A stretch of 46,250 nt of DNA from the IMG/VR virus record IMGVR_UViG_3300036766_001071, positions 1 through 46,250 of that record. One strand, given 5' to 3'. This DNA comes from a virus. Positions 27,971 to 37,023 of this stretch are shown here, one piece after another (position 1 is the first letter of the stretch; every line of letters begins with the position of its first letter). The notes beneath the pieces are model-generated. The model did no database searches, was not told the DNA's origin, and was given only the letters and a program-made list of their open reading frames with translations. The position numbers and the translations under genes are program-made.

Positions 27971-30180
27971 GCTACAAGCGCGACGCCTGGACGCTGAAAT
28001 TCGGCGGGGTCAACCTGGTCGGGGCGGGGGACAACATCCCCGACGACGACTCGCTCGAAGTCACCAATTTCCGCGTCGACCGCTACGGCTACCTGCGCTC
28101 GCGCCACGGCAACACGTCGAGCGAGCAATGCACCTTCTCGGGCGGCAGCGCCGACGCGCTCCACACGGCCCGGCGGCTGGCCGGGCGGCGCTATTGGGGC
28201 TGGCAGGCGGCGGGAGGGTCCGACGGCAGGCTCCAGCGCAACACGACCTACATCCTGTCCGGTTTGGCGAACGTGGCCCCGTTCGGCCTGGCGGCGGCGG
28301 GCCGCTACGTCTGGATCATGAATCAGGCGGCGGACCGCCAGGTGCGCGACAACGGAACGTCCCTCTACCTCTGGCAACCACCGAAGCCCGGCTCCGCTCT
28401 CAGCGGCACGCCCAACGGCACCGGCGGAATCACCGGGACCTATTACTACTACGTCACCTTTGGGACCGCGACCGCGGCCGGAGACGAGAATTTCGAGTCC
28501 AAGCCCTCCGCCGTCTCGGCCGCCATCGACGCGACCGCCGGCGTCGACTACATCGCGCTGGCCAGCATCCCTACCGCGCCCGCCGCGCCCTCCGGCCTCT
28601 CGCAATGCGTGAACAACCGGGCCATCTACCGCGTGGGCGGGCATCTGGCCGAGCCCACGCTCGTGGCCTACATCTACGACAACTCCACCACCACCTACGA
28701 CGACCACCGGCTCGACAGCGAAGTCGCCGATACGCCCGGCATCCTCATGGAAGACGATCACGACCCGCCGCCCGCCGCCAACGGCGTGGTGACGTACATG
28801 AACCGCCTCGTGGCCTACCGCGATTCGGTGAATCCGCGCCGCGTCTACTACACTCCTCCCGGCAAGCCGTGGTACTTTCCCGGCTCAGACAACGGCACGA
28901 GCGGGAACTGGTTCGACGTGGACGACAATGTTCTGCACATCTCGGTCAAGCCGCGCTCGCTCTACATCTACACGGCAACATCCATCTGGCGCGTCGGAGG
29001 CGACATCGAGGAGAACCCGCCCGAGCTGACGCGCTCCGACTACGGTCTCATGTCCCCGCGCGCCGTGGCGTCGAGCGGGTTGACGGATTTCTTCCTCGCC
29101 CGCGAGGGCCTGTGCGAGTTCAACGGCGATTACGCCAAGCTGATCTCGCCGAAGCTCGATCCGATCTTTCACGACGATGCCGTGTTCGTGGCGCGCGGCG
29201 CGGGCATCCAACACAACCCCTTCGAGGCGTCGTCAATGGGCACGGCGTCGATGACCATGCGCTCGGGCCGCGTGTGGCTCAGCGTCATGGACACGGCGGG
29301 AGTGCGGCAAACGTGGATTTACGAGCTTGCCAGCGGGCGATGGGTGAAGGACTCGCGGCGCCTGTTCAACTTCCTCAACGAGGGACAGGCGGGCGAGCTG
29401 ATCGGCTGCTTCTACCAGACCGCAAGCGGGTCGTCGCACGTCGGAGCCTACAACCTTGAAGACTCGCTCTACGACCAGGTGGGCGCAACCTACGCCGTCG
29501 CCTTCCACTCACGCTACAACGACCAGGGCGCGCCGGAACAGTTCAAGGTCTACGAGGACATCCTCGTCGAGGCCGACACCGGCGGGCTGAGCATGACCGT
29601 CAAGGTGTACACCAACAACGGCGAGCTGTCGGGAGACGAAATCTCGGTCGGCAGCGTGACGACCTCCACGCGGCAACAGACGGTGATTCAGCTCAACACG
29701 GGGGGATCCAAGCCCGGCATCCGAGCCAAGAACCTCGCGGTACGCCTGGAATGCACCAACACCGGCCAGTCGATCGCGGTCTACAAGGTAGTCGTTCACT
29801 ACTTCGTCGAGCCGCGCGAGGCGAAGAGCTTCGATTCCGACGAGACGGACCTCGGAACGGAGAAGGTCAAACAGTACAAGCGGCTGCAACTCGACATCAA
29901 CGCGGGCGGCGCCGTCGACTGGAAGCTCTACGTCGAGCTGCCATCCGGGGCGATGGCGAGCCCGACGGGATGCAACGGCACGATTGCCGCGACCACGACC
30001 CGCGCGCCGCGCGTGGTGGTCCTCCCGGACGGGATCGAGGGGCGCTTGGTGCGCCTCACGCTCATCGCTCAATCCTCGACATTTCAGCTCTACGGCGCGG
30101 CGTTGCTCATCCGCCCGCTCGGCGAGTACCACGACGGGAGCAACTCCGAGAAATTCATCACCGAAGCGATCACGGTTTAG
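27967..30180 (+). CDS. tail nozzle/hub-like protein
   Basis: 737 aa, ATGA overlap. N-terminus: MSYKRDAWTLKFGGVNLVGA, DDDSLEVTNFRVDRYGYLRS (the NF.VDR.G.LR.R.G opening seen in nozzle proteins). A beta-propeller-like centre has repeated blades (YVWIMNQAADRQVRDNGTSL, LHISVKPRSLYIYTATSIWR, DFFLAREGLCEFNGDYAKLI). Size and position after the connectors fit the T7 gp12-like nozzle. The last 110 residues carry a separate beta-domain (QLDINAGGAVDWKLYVELPS, LTLIAQSSTFQLYGAALLIR) that recurs as the whole of the next two proteins. Confidence 0.65.
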   Translation: MSYKRDAWTLKFGGVNLVGAGDNIPDDDSLEVTNFRVDRYGYLRSRHGNTSSEQCTFSGGSADALHTARRLAGRRYWGWQAAGGSDGRLQRNTTYILSGLANVAPFGLAAAGRYVWIMNQAADRQVRDNGTSLYLWQPPKPGSALSGTPNGTGGITGTYYYYVTFGTATAAGDENFESKPSAVSAAIDATAGVDYIALASIPTAPAAPSGLSQCVNNRAIYRVGGHLAEPTLVAYIYDNSTTTYDDHRLDSEVADTPGILMEDDHDPPPAANGVVTYMNRLVAYRDSVNPRRVYYTPPGKPWYFPGSDNGTSGNWFDVDDNVLHISVKPRSLYIYTATSIWRVGGDIEENPPELTRSDYGLMSPRAVASSGLTDFFLAREGLCEFNGDYAKLISPKLDPIFHDDAVFVARGAGIQHNPFEASSMGTASMTMRSGRVWLSVMDTAGVRQTWIYELASGRWVKDSRRLFNFLNEGQAGELIGCFYQTASGSSHVGAYNLEDSLYDQVGATYAVAFHSRYNDQGAPEQFKVYEDILVEADTGGLSMTVKVYTNNGELSGDEISVGSVTTSTRQQTVIQLNTGGSKPGIRAKNLAVRLECTNTGQSIAVYKVVVHYFVEPREAKSFDSDETDLGTEKVKQYKRLQLDINAGGAVDWKLYVELPSGAMASPTGCNGTIAATTTRAPRVVVLPDGIEGRLVRLTLIAQSSTFQLYGAALLIRPLGEYHDGSNSEKFITEAITV

Positions 30181-30189
30181 GGGGCATCT

Positions 30190-30540
30190 ATGGCATACGA
30201 CAGAATCAGCGAGTTCGGCTCCGTCAGTCTCGACTATTCGGCGGCAAGCTCGCTCACGGTGAAGTTCTACACCGCGCTCGAGGGCGCGGTCCTCTCCCTC
30301 GCCAAGACGCTTACCTTCCCGTCGCTCGCCAGCAGGGGCCAGCGCACGCTCTCGCTCGAGGACGCCTCGCCGGCGACGCCGGTCGAAGGCTCCGAGTTCC
30401 AGGTGGAAATCTCCAGCTCCGGCGTTTTCCGCTTGTTCGGCGGCAAGGTCTCACACCGCCCGATTCCCGTCTACATCAACGGAGCGGCCACGCCATCGGA
30501 GAAATGGCTCTCGCCCGTGATGACCATCGAGGGACACTGA
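30190..30540 (+). CDS. stand-alone copy of nozzle C-terminal beta-domain
   Basis: 116 aa from MAYDRISEFGSVSLDYSAAS. Strands SLTVKFYTALEGAVLSLAKT, TLSLEDASPATP and FQVEISSSGVFRLFGGKVSH align by eye with the C-terminal domain of the previous protein (QSSTFQLYGAALLIRPL) and with the next one (SSWSEVRLYGGSVLARAL). The conserved core is S-x-F/V-R/Q-L-F/Y-G-G-x-V. Probably a beta-sandwich that attaches to the same tail site. Confidence 0.65.
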   Translation: MAYDRISEFGSVSLDYSAASSLTVKFYTALEGAVLSLAKTLTFPSLASRGQRTLSLEDASPATPVEGSEFQVEISSSGVFRLFGGKVSHRPIPVYINGAATPSEKWLSPVMTIEGH

Positions 30541-31046
30541 TGGCGCGGGTGTGGCTGCTGAAGCGAGTGCGGTTGATTATCAACGCGCCCTTCGGGGCGA
30601 CGTTCAAGCTGTGGACAGACATGCCCGGCAACACGATGACCCTGCGGCACACGGCCTCCATCACCGCGGGCCTCTACCAGCCCGAGCTAAAGCTCCCCGG
30701 AACGATCCGCGCGCACCTGCTGCAAGTCGAAGTGAGTTCCTGGTCCGAGGTGCGGCTCTATGGCGGGAGCGTGCTCGCCCGCGCGCTCGACGGCGGCGAT
30801 TGGGCCTGGCTCCCCCTGCCCGGGCTCCCGCCTCAACTCGTCGAGTGGGCCGCGATCGCGCTCCCCATCCCCACGCCGCCGAAGTCATGGGCCGAGACCG
30901 CCTTGCCCATCCCCACGCCAGCGAAGACATGGGCCGAGACCGCGCTGCCGCTGCCGCCGCGCGATAAGGGCTGGCAAGACAAGCCGATCCCCATGCAGCC
31001 GACACCCGACTTGCCAGCCTGGATCGAGGTTCCGCCCGATGCCTAA
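30540..31046 (+). CDS. beta-domain plus proline-rich tandem repeats
   Basis: 168 aa. Residues 1-90 form the domain shared with the two upstream proteins (LIINAPFGATFKLWTDMPGN, LLQVEVSSWSEVRLYGGSVL). From about 105, 14-residue repeats begin: WAAIALPIPTPPKS, WAETALPIPTPAKT, WAETALPLPPRDKG, then a degenerate WQDKPIPM unit. Such Trp/Pro repeats form extended linkers. It probably joins the nozzle region to the spike encoded next. The ATG overlaps the previous stop by one base, and its 3' end overlaps the spike start. Confidence 0.65.
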   Translation: MARVWLLKRVRLIINAPFGATFKLWTDMPGNTMTLRHTASITAGLYQPELKLPGTIRAHLLQVEVSSWSEVRLYGGSVLARALDGGDWAWLPLPGLPPQLVEWAAIALPIPTPPKSWAETALPIPTPAKTWAETALPLPPRDKGWQDKPIPMQPTPDLPAWIEVPPDA

Positions 31047-34000
31047 CAAGCGGACGTTCACCGATATCGCGTCGAATCAGGAGTTCGGGTCGGACTTCAT
31101 CGCCACGCTGAACGACCGGCTGCGGCGGCTGGCCGACGGCGCGGGCGTCACCCAGACGACGGTGCAAAAAATCACCCAAATCGGCGGCGGCGGCGCGAGC
31201 GACGTGAAAATCGAGTACGACAGCGGCGTCCCCTACACCGACTCGCAGACGCGCACGGCGGGCTGGAAGGCCGGGGATTACCCATCCGTGCTCGACTTCG
31301 GCGCGGCGGGCGACGGCGTAGCCAACGACACGGTTGCTTTTCAAGACGGGCTCGATTCCGTCTCGGCGGCGGGCGGCGGCGACCTGTTTGTCCCCAAGGG
31401 CGACTACCTCATCGACCAGCTCGACATCCCCGCCGGCGTGCGGTTGCGCGGCGAGGGCCGCGAAAGCCGGCTGGTGCGCAACGGCGACGTGGCCGCGGGC
31501 TTGGGGCTGCTCGATGTCACGGGCGAAAACTCGGGCCTGTTCGACTTGCAGATCGATGGCGACGTGGACACGTCGGTCGGGTTGCTCTACTCGGATTTCT
31601 CGGCCGATCCGATGCACGCGACCCTCACCGAGAACACGTCCGTGTGGGTGCATGGCGGCGCGCACGGCTTCCGCATGGCGGGCGTGGTGTTCTTCCACAC
31701 CGGCGGCTACTCGGCGCTGTTCGACGCCCGCGACGCGGACCTGCGCGACGTGCTCGTCGACGGCTGCACGGTCGAGAACTGCCGCCCGCATCTGTTCGGC
31801 GCCTCGGGCGGCGATAAGACCTACGGCTCCTGGACGGGCGGGTTCCACTACCAGTGTGATGGCCGCGCCTCGGCGGGCAAGCTCTACTCGGTCAAGGGCC
31901 TCACCGTGACGCGCTGCGTGTTCCGGCGACTCACGGGCGTGGGCGTCTGGGGCCACTGCTACGGCTTCGACGAGATGCACCGCAACGTGAACATCTCGCA
32001 CAACCGGTTGGAAGACATCGGCTTTCACGGCCTCCAGCTCGGCTCCGTGAACGGCGGATCAGTCTCGAACAATGTGCTGCGGCGCATCGGCTACACGACG
32101 AGCGACGACACGTCGGCATCGACGCCGAAGTACTTGGCCCTCGCTTACGCTTCCGCGATCGACATGAGCGGCCTGGTGCTGCACGCCTCGATCACCGGGA
32201 ACGTGGTTGTGAGCGCCAACGGCGATTGCTTCGACCTCGACGGCCTCGCCTACTCGACGGTCTCCGGCAACACGTGCGTCATCCCATCGTCGGGGGAGCC
32301 CGCCTACACCGAGGACAGTATCAGCGCCATCGGGCCGGGCGGCGCCGGGAACAACTGGACGTATGGGATGCAGACCGGGAACACCAACCTGTTGCAGGGC
32401 GGCGAAAAGGTCAACATCATCGGCAACAGCTTCCGCAACATGGGCGGCGGCGCGATCCGGCTCTACACCGCGCGCGGCTGTCTGGTGGCGGGCAACAACA
32501 TCGAACACCCCGCCGCGCCGAACGTCGCGCCAATCACGCTCGGCAACACCGGTACCGCCGATACACAGCGGGCGCGCGACAACGTGGTGCGCGACAACTT
32601 CATCTCTTACGACCCCGCCGGCTCCGCCCTGCCGGCAATCGTCGAGGACGCGACAATCGCGGATTTCGACGCCGACGACGAGAACCTGGTCGGCCAAAAC
32701 GTGCTCGTCGGCAACTGCTACGAGTTCCTGCGCCACGCGACGAGCGCGTCGAAAACGGCGCTCCACTTTACCACCAATGATGCGACGGCGGCGGCGCGCT
32801 CGGAGTTCTTCCTCCAGCGCGAGGGCTATGGGATCACGGCCGCCTGTAAGGGATACACGCGCAACGGCGCGACGAGCAAGCAGCGCTTCCAATTCGCCGA
32901 CTACCGCGACGGGGCGACCGAGGACGCCGTGCTCAACGTCTCGCTCGACGGCGCGGCGGGAACGGGCGTAATCGCGACCGCCGACCGCGCGGTGTTCGGC
33001 GCGGGCGACCTGGTAGCGACCGGCAAGCTGCTCAGCTACGGCTTCCTGGCGCAACTCGGCATGACGGCCACCGGCGAAGCGTATGCGGACGCCGACGCGG
33101 ACTTGCTCGACGCCGACTGGGGCCTACTGCGGTTCAACCAAACGCTCGGGCGCTTCGAGCAGAGCGTGACGACATTGGCGGGCGCGCGGGTGTGGATCGA
33201 TCTTGTTCCGCCGACCGGCGCGGCGGCCGGTTCCGATCGGGAAGTGCAGTTCAACGACGGCGGGACGTTCGGCGCGGCCTCTACCTTTGTCTACAACTCG
33301 GGCGGCGCGCTCCAGGTAGGCTCGGCCACCGACGACGGCAGCGGAGCCACCGTCCAGGTGACGGGCTTCGTGCGCGCCACGACGGGATTCTCGACGCCGG
33401 GCACGGCTACCGACGCGATCCAGGCGGCAGCGGGCGGCGTGACCGCGCGCTGGCTGATCGCCACGCGCTCGCTCTCGCTCACCGCCGAGACGGAGGCGAA
33501 CGCGGGATTGTCCGACGTCGGGCAGGGCCGGATGTATTTCGACTCTTCCACCAATCGCTTTCGGGTGTCGGAAAACGGCGCGGCCTACGTGGACGTGCTC
33601 TCGGGCGGCGGCGGCGGCATTCCGGCGGGGGCAGACCGGCAAGTCCAGTTCAACAGCAGCGGCGTGTTCGGCGCGGCTTCCACCTTTGTCTACAACTCGG
33701 GCGGCGCGCTTCAGGTAGGCTCCTCCTCCGACGACGGGACGGGAGCGAAGCTGCAAGTGACCGGTTTTGTGAACGCGACGACGGGCTACGCCACGGCATC
33801 CTCGTCCTCGGAGGCGTTCAAGGCGCTGGCGGGCGGCGGGAAAGCGCTCGGCTGGATTGGCGAGCGCACCGACGGCGATTCGGCATTCACGCTCTCGCGG
33901 CCGAGCTATCGCGAATGGGGGCTGAACATCGGCAGCTCGGGCCAGTTCATCGTGCGCGATCGCACGGCCGCGCAGAACAACTTGGAGTGCAACCCGTCGC

Positions 34001-35517
34001 GGGTGTGGACGCTCCGTAATCAACTCGTGGTCGCGGGTTCAGCCGGCGGCCAGTCGATCCTCGTGCAAGACGGCTACGTGCAGTCCGACGAAGGTTTTTA
34101 CACGGCGGATGCCGGCCATCAGGCGATCCAGACGCCCTCGGGCGGCGTCTACGCGCGCAGTCTGCGGGCGACGACGTACATGCAGGTCGGCCAGTCCTCT
34201 GGCGCGCCGTCGGTGACGGGCGCGGACTCGCTCGTCGATGGCGCGCTCTACTACGACACCGCAACCAGCAAACTCCGGGCGCGCGTGGCCGGGACTTTCG
34301 TGGACGTGACGACAGGCGGCGGCACCCCGGCCGGGTCGAACCGGCAAGTCCAGTTCAACAGCAGCGGCGTGTTCGGCGCGTCCTCCACCTTTGTCTACAA
34401 CTCGGGCGGCGCGCTTCAGGTAGGCTCCTCCTCCGACGACGGGACGGGAGCGAAGCTGCAAGTGACCGGTTTTGTGAACGCGACGACGGGCTACGCCACG
34501 GCATCCTCGTCCTCGGAGGCGTTCAAGGCGCTGGCGGGCGGCGGGAAAGCGCTCGGCTGGATTGGCGAGCGCACCGACGGCGATTCGGCATTCACGCTCT
34601 CGCGGCCGAGCTATCGCGAATGGGGGCTGAACATCGGCAGCTCGGGCGAGTTCATCGTGCGCGATCGCAGCGGCGCGCTGAATAACCTCGAATGCTCGAC
34701 CGGGCGCGTGTGGACGCTCCGTAATCAGCTTGTCGTCACGGGTTCAGCCGGGGGCCAGTCCATCTGGATCCAGGACGGCTACCTGCAATCAGACGAGGGC
34801 ATGTACACGCCGCACACGAGCTATCAGGCGATTCAAGCGCCGTCGGGCGGCGTCTACGCGCGCAGCGTGCGGGCAAGCACCTACATGCAGGCGGGCCAGA
34901 ATTTCGGCGCGCCCTCGGCGACGAGCGGCGACACCATCGGCAATGGGGCGATTTACTACGACACCTCGACCAGCAAGCTCCGGGCCTACGTGGGCGGCGT
35001 ATTCACCGACATCGTGACCGGCAGCGGCGGCGGCGGCGGCGTAACTTCGCTCAACGCGCTCGCCGGCGCGCTCAACATCACCGCCGGTACCGGCGTCACG
35101 GTCAGCCCCTCCGGTTCCAGCATCCAGGTGAGCATCGGCCAGGCCGTCTCGACAGTATCGGCGGTCACCTTCGCCTCGGTCGCCACCGGATCGGGCGGCG
35201 CGTTCAACTCCGGCGCGAGCGGCGCGTCCATCGCCTTCCAAACCTCGAACTACAACCTCCAGATGGACGGGAACGGCAATATCAGCGCGGCGGGCCAGGT
35301 GAACCTCACCGGCTTCGCGAGCGCCTACAAGATCGGCGGCACGACCGTCATTGATGCCAGCCGCAACACCGATTTCGCGCGCCTCAAATTCACCGGCCAG
35401 CTCTTTGCTCCCGTGATCGACGACAACTATTGGACTCCGGGCGGATCGACCACGGCCAAGATTTACGTCTACGACATCTATGGCTCGGGAATCGGCTGGA
35501 TACCGATCTACCCATGA
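31039..35517 (+). CDS. tail spike/receptor-binding protein with internal repeats
   Basis: 1492 aa from MPNKRTFTDIASNQEFGSDF. Residues about 75-110 (GDYPSVLDFGAAGDGVANDT) carry the pectate-lyase-superfamily entry motif, followed by a long right-handed beta-helix to about 720 (rungs such as NISHNRLEDIGFHGLQLGSV, NSFRNMGGGAIRLYTARGCL, NVVRDNFISYDPAGS). Residues about 732-1330 contain three related units, each opening DRxVQFNxxGxFGA and STFVYNSGGALQVGS; the last two are nearly identical over 100 residues. The C-terminus ends YVYDIYGSGIGWIPIYP. Likely trimeric, recognising or degrading surface polysaccharide. No C-terminal autocleaving chaperone was seen. Confidence 0.85.
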   Translation: MPNKRTFTDIASNQEFGSDFIATLNDRLRRLADGAGVTQTTVQKITQIGGGGASDVKIEYDSGVPYTDSQTRTAGWKAGDYPSVLDFGAAGDGVANDTVAFQDGLDSVSAAGGGDLFVPKGDYLIDQLDIPAGVRLRGEGRESRLVRNGDVAAGLGLLDVTGENSGLFDLQIDGDVDTSVGLLYSDFSADPMHATLTENTSVWVHGGAHGFRMAGVVFFHTGGYSALFDARDADLRDVLVDGCTVENCRPHLFGASGGDKTYGSWTGGFHYQCDGRASAGKLYSVKGLTVTRCVFRRLTGVGVWGHCYGFDEMHRNVNISHNRLEDIGFHGLQLGSVNGGSVSNNVLRRIGYTTSDDTSASTPKYLALAYASAIDMSGLVLHASITGNVVVSANGDCFDLDGLAYSTVSGNTCVIPSSGEPAYTEDSISAIGPGGAGNNWTYGMQTGNTNLLQGGEKVNIIGNSFRNMGGGAIRLYTARGCLVAGNNIEHPAAPNVAPITLGNTGTADTQRARDNVVRDNFISYDPAGSALPAIVEDATIADFDADDENLVGQNVLVGNCYEFLRHATSASKTALHFTTNDATAAARSEFFLQREGYGITAACKGYTRNGATSKQRFQFADYRDGATEDAVLNVSLDGAAGTGVIATADRAVFGAGDLVATGKLLSYGFLAQLGMTATGEAYADADADLLDADWGLLRFNQTLGRFEQSVTTLAGARVWIDLVPPTGAAAGSDREVQFNDGGTFGAASTFVYNSGGALQVGSATDDGSGATVQVTGFVRATTGFSTPGTATDAIQAAAGGVTARWLIATRSLSLTAETEANAGLSDVGQGRMYFDSSTNRFRVSENGAAYVDVLSGGGGGIPAGADRQVQFNSSGVFGAASTFVYNSGGALQVGSSSDDGTGAKLQVTGFVNATTGYATASSSSEAFKALAGGGKALGWIGERTDGDSAFTLSRPSYREWGLNIGSSGQFIVRDRTAAQNNLECNPSRVWTLRNQLVVAGSAGGQSILVQDGYVQSDEGFYTADAGHQAIQTPSGGVYARSLRATTYMQVGQSSGAPSVTGADSLVDGALYYDTATSKLRARVAGTFVDVTTGGGTPAGSNRQVQFNSSGVFGASSTFVYNSGGALQVGSSSDDGTGAKLQVTGFVNATTGYATASSSSEAFKALAGGGKALGWIGERTDGDSAFTLSRPSYREWGLNIGSSGEFIVRDRSGALNNLECSTGRVWTLRNQLVVTGSAGGQSIWIQDGYLQSDEGMYTPHTSYQAIQAPSGGVYARSVRASTYMQAGQNFGAPSATSGDTIGNGAIYYDTSTSKLRAYVGGVFTDIVTGSGGGGGVTSLNALAGALNITAGTGVTVSPSGSSIQVSIGQAVSTVSAVTFASVATGSGGAFNSGASGASIAFQTSNYNLQMDGNGNISAAGQVNLTGFASAYKIGGTTVIDASRNTDFARLKFTGQLFAPVIDDNYWTPGGSTTAKIYVYDIYGSGIGWIPIYP
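33635..33942. repeat. 308-bp repeat in spike gene, copy 1
   Basis: Matches 34340-34647 at offset 705. By direct reading only positions 33676 and 33678 differ, so 306 of 308 bases agree. It encodes the unit QVQFNSSGVFGA through ALGWIGERTDGDSAFTLSRP. Just after it (from 33965) similarity drops markedly though the frame stays homologous, marking a sharp conversion or duplication boundary. Confidence 0.93.
34340..34647. repeat. 308-bp repeat in spike gene, copy 2
   Basis: Partner of 33635-33942. The downstream parts of both units (about 33965-34330 and 34670-35030) remain recognisably homologous, with frequent substitutions, e.g. VWTLRNQLVVAGSAGGQSIL against VWTLRNQLVVTGSAGGQSIW. Confidence 0.93.
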
Positions 35518-35524
35518 GGCTCCT

Positions 35525-35839
35525 ATGACTATAACTCTCACCCCCGAACAGCGTTTCAAACTGTGGCACCTGTTTGCCGTGCTCACCGACACCGACGTGG
35601 CGCGCCTGCGCCGCTGCCGCGCGCTGATGCGCAAGATCGAGTTCAGCGCCGAGGAAAACAAGCACCTCCAATTCCGCGACGGGGCCGGCACGGTCTCCGT
35701 GATCGGCCTCGCCAAGCTCGCCAACAGCGAAATTCAGATGGACGTGGAGGAGGGCGTCGAGATTAAGAAAGTGATCGAGGCGGCGGCAAAGGCACCCCTC
35801 GATTGCGACTGGATCGACCCCTTGCTTGCTCAGCTTTAG
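35525..35839 (+). CDS. hypothetical protein after spike
   Basis: 104 aa from MTITLTPEQRFKLWHLFAVL; GAGG in the spike stop region serves as ribosome-binding site. Helical with a beta segment (LQFRDGAGTVSVIGLAKLAN). No family recognised. Likely a small virion protein or spike assembly factor. Confidence 0.6.
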   Translation: MTITLTPEQRFKLWHLFAVLTDTDVARLRRCRALMRKIEFSAEENKHLQFRDGAGTVSVIGLAKLANSEIQMDVEEGVEIKKVIEAAAKAPLDCDWIDPLLAQL

Positions 35840-35842
35840 CCG

Positions 35843-36382
35843 ATGAATCAGCCGATGAATCAGCAGATGAACGTGCGCGTCGAATCCCCCTTCCCCCTTC
35901 GGGCGCTGCCCCGGCTGTGGCACTGGATCAACTCGTTTCGCGACCGCGTGGCCGACGACTTCGCCCCGCGCACCTTCGACGAGTTCCTCGACGACTGGAA
36001 CGCGCGCGCGCCGGTCACGCGCACCTGGGGCGTCTGGCGCGACGAGGAGCTGGGCGGCATCGTGTCCATCCTGCCCATCAACCCGATTCACTGCCAGACT
36101 CACGTCATCTTCGCGAAACGCTTCTGGGGCCACGAGACCACCGTGCCGGCGCTCCAGCAGGTGTACGCGCAAGTCTTCGCCGCGGGCGTGCTGCGCATCT
36201 CGTCTCACGTGTTCGCCGACAATCACCAGCTCATCGCGCTCGCGCGCGCCATTGGCGCCGTCGAGGAAACACCACCGCATCGCCCCCTGCCCGCCTGCAC
36301 GCTCCGCAACGGCCAACCCGTCGCCATGCGGATCGTGACTTTGTTCCCGGAGGAGTTTGAGCGATGCCTTGGAACGCCATAG
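35843..36382 (+). CDS. GNAT-like internal/assembly protein
   Basis: 179 aa. The start is ambiguous: ATGAATCAG-CCG-ATGAATCAG-CAG-ATGAAC gives three tandem candidate starts (MNQPMNQQMNVRVESP). The body follows acetyltransferase-fold logic (TWGVWRDEELGGIVSILPIN, THVIFAKRFWGHETTVPALQ, LRISSHVFADNHQLIALARA IGA). Phage proteins of this GNAT-like type sit among ejection-protein genes in podoviruses. Whether it binds acetyl-CoA is unknown. Overlaps the next gene by 19 bases. Confidence 0.65.
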   Translation: MNQPMNQQMNVRVESPFPLRALPRLWHWINSFRDRVADDFAPRTFDEFLDDWNARAPVTRTWGVWRDEELGGIVSILPINPIHCQTHVIFAKRFWGHETTVPALQQVYAQVFAAGVLRISSHVFADNHQLIALARAIGAVEETPPHRPLPACTLRNGQPVAMRIVTLFPEEFERCLGTP

Positions 36383-37008
36383 CCAGTATCGGCAGCAGCC
36401 TAATCGGTGGTCTGCTCAACCGCCCGAAGACGACGACGCAACAGCAACGGCCGTACTACACGCCCGAGCAGCAGCAAATCAATTCGCTCGTCTCGTCGCG
36501 GCTTCAGGCGCGGCTCGCGGACCCATCGGCAGGGACCGAGCCAATCAAGACGGGCGCGTTGACCGACATCAACCGCCGCTACGCCGACGCCGGCGATACG
36601 CTCGCCTCGCGGATGGCCGCGAAAGGGTACGGCACGGCGGGCGCCGACGGCCGCGCCGGGCGCATGAATCTCAACCTCGAGCTCAGCCGGTTCCGCGACC
36701 AGGGCGACCTGGAAACGAAGATGGCGCAGTACATCATGCAGCGCGACGACAACACGCTCGGCCTCGCGCAACGCTTCGGGCAGGCCTCCGGCTCGACCAC
36801 CACCGGCACGCAGTCGGGCAACGTGCTCGGCGGCGCCGCCAGCGGCGGGATGTCGACGCTCTCGACGATGCTCATGCTCGACAAGCTGCTCAAGGGCGGG
36901 AAGACTGGCTCGGGCGGCGGGACTGATTTGAGCTACTCCGACGACCCGTTTTTCGGCAGCGCATGGAGCGGCGGCGACGGTGACTATGGCGGCGACGGCC
37001 AGCAGTGA
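36364..37008 (+). CDS. internal virion/ejection protein 1 (putative)
   Basis: 214 aa. MPWNAIASIGSSLIGGLLNR is a glycine-rich hydrophobic N-terminus typical of ejected proteins. A Gln-rich stretch, helices with GALTDINRRYADAGDTLASR, and a Ser/Gly-rich C-terminus (SGGMSTLSTMLMLDKLLKGG, WSGGDGDYGGDGQQ) follow. Position after the spike and before the large polyvalent gene matches gp7/gp14-class DNA-ejection proteins. Family identity by context. Confidence 0.6.
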   Translation: MPWNAIASIGSSLIGGLLNRPKTTTQQQRPYYTPEQQQINSLVSSRLQARLADPSAGTEPIKTGALTDINRRYADAGDTLASRMAAKGYGTAGADGRAGRMNLNLELSRFRDQGDLETKMAQYIMQRDDNTLGLAQRFGQASGSTTTGTQSGNVLGGAASGGMSTLSTMLMLDKLLKGGKTGSGGGTDLSYSDDPFFGSAWSGGDGDYGGDGQQ

Positions 37009-37023
37009 ATGGGGAGGTGAATC

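Noticed and set aside
31039-35517. Diversity-generating retroelement acting on the spike repeats
   Set aside because: No reverse transcriptase gene and no template repeat with adenine-specific differences are visible; the differences look like ordinary divergence.
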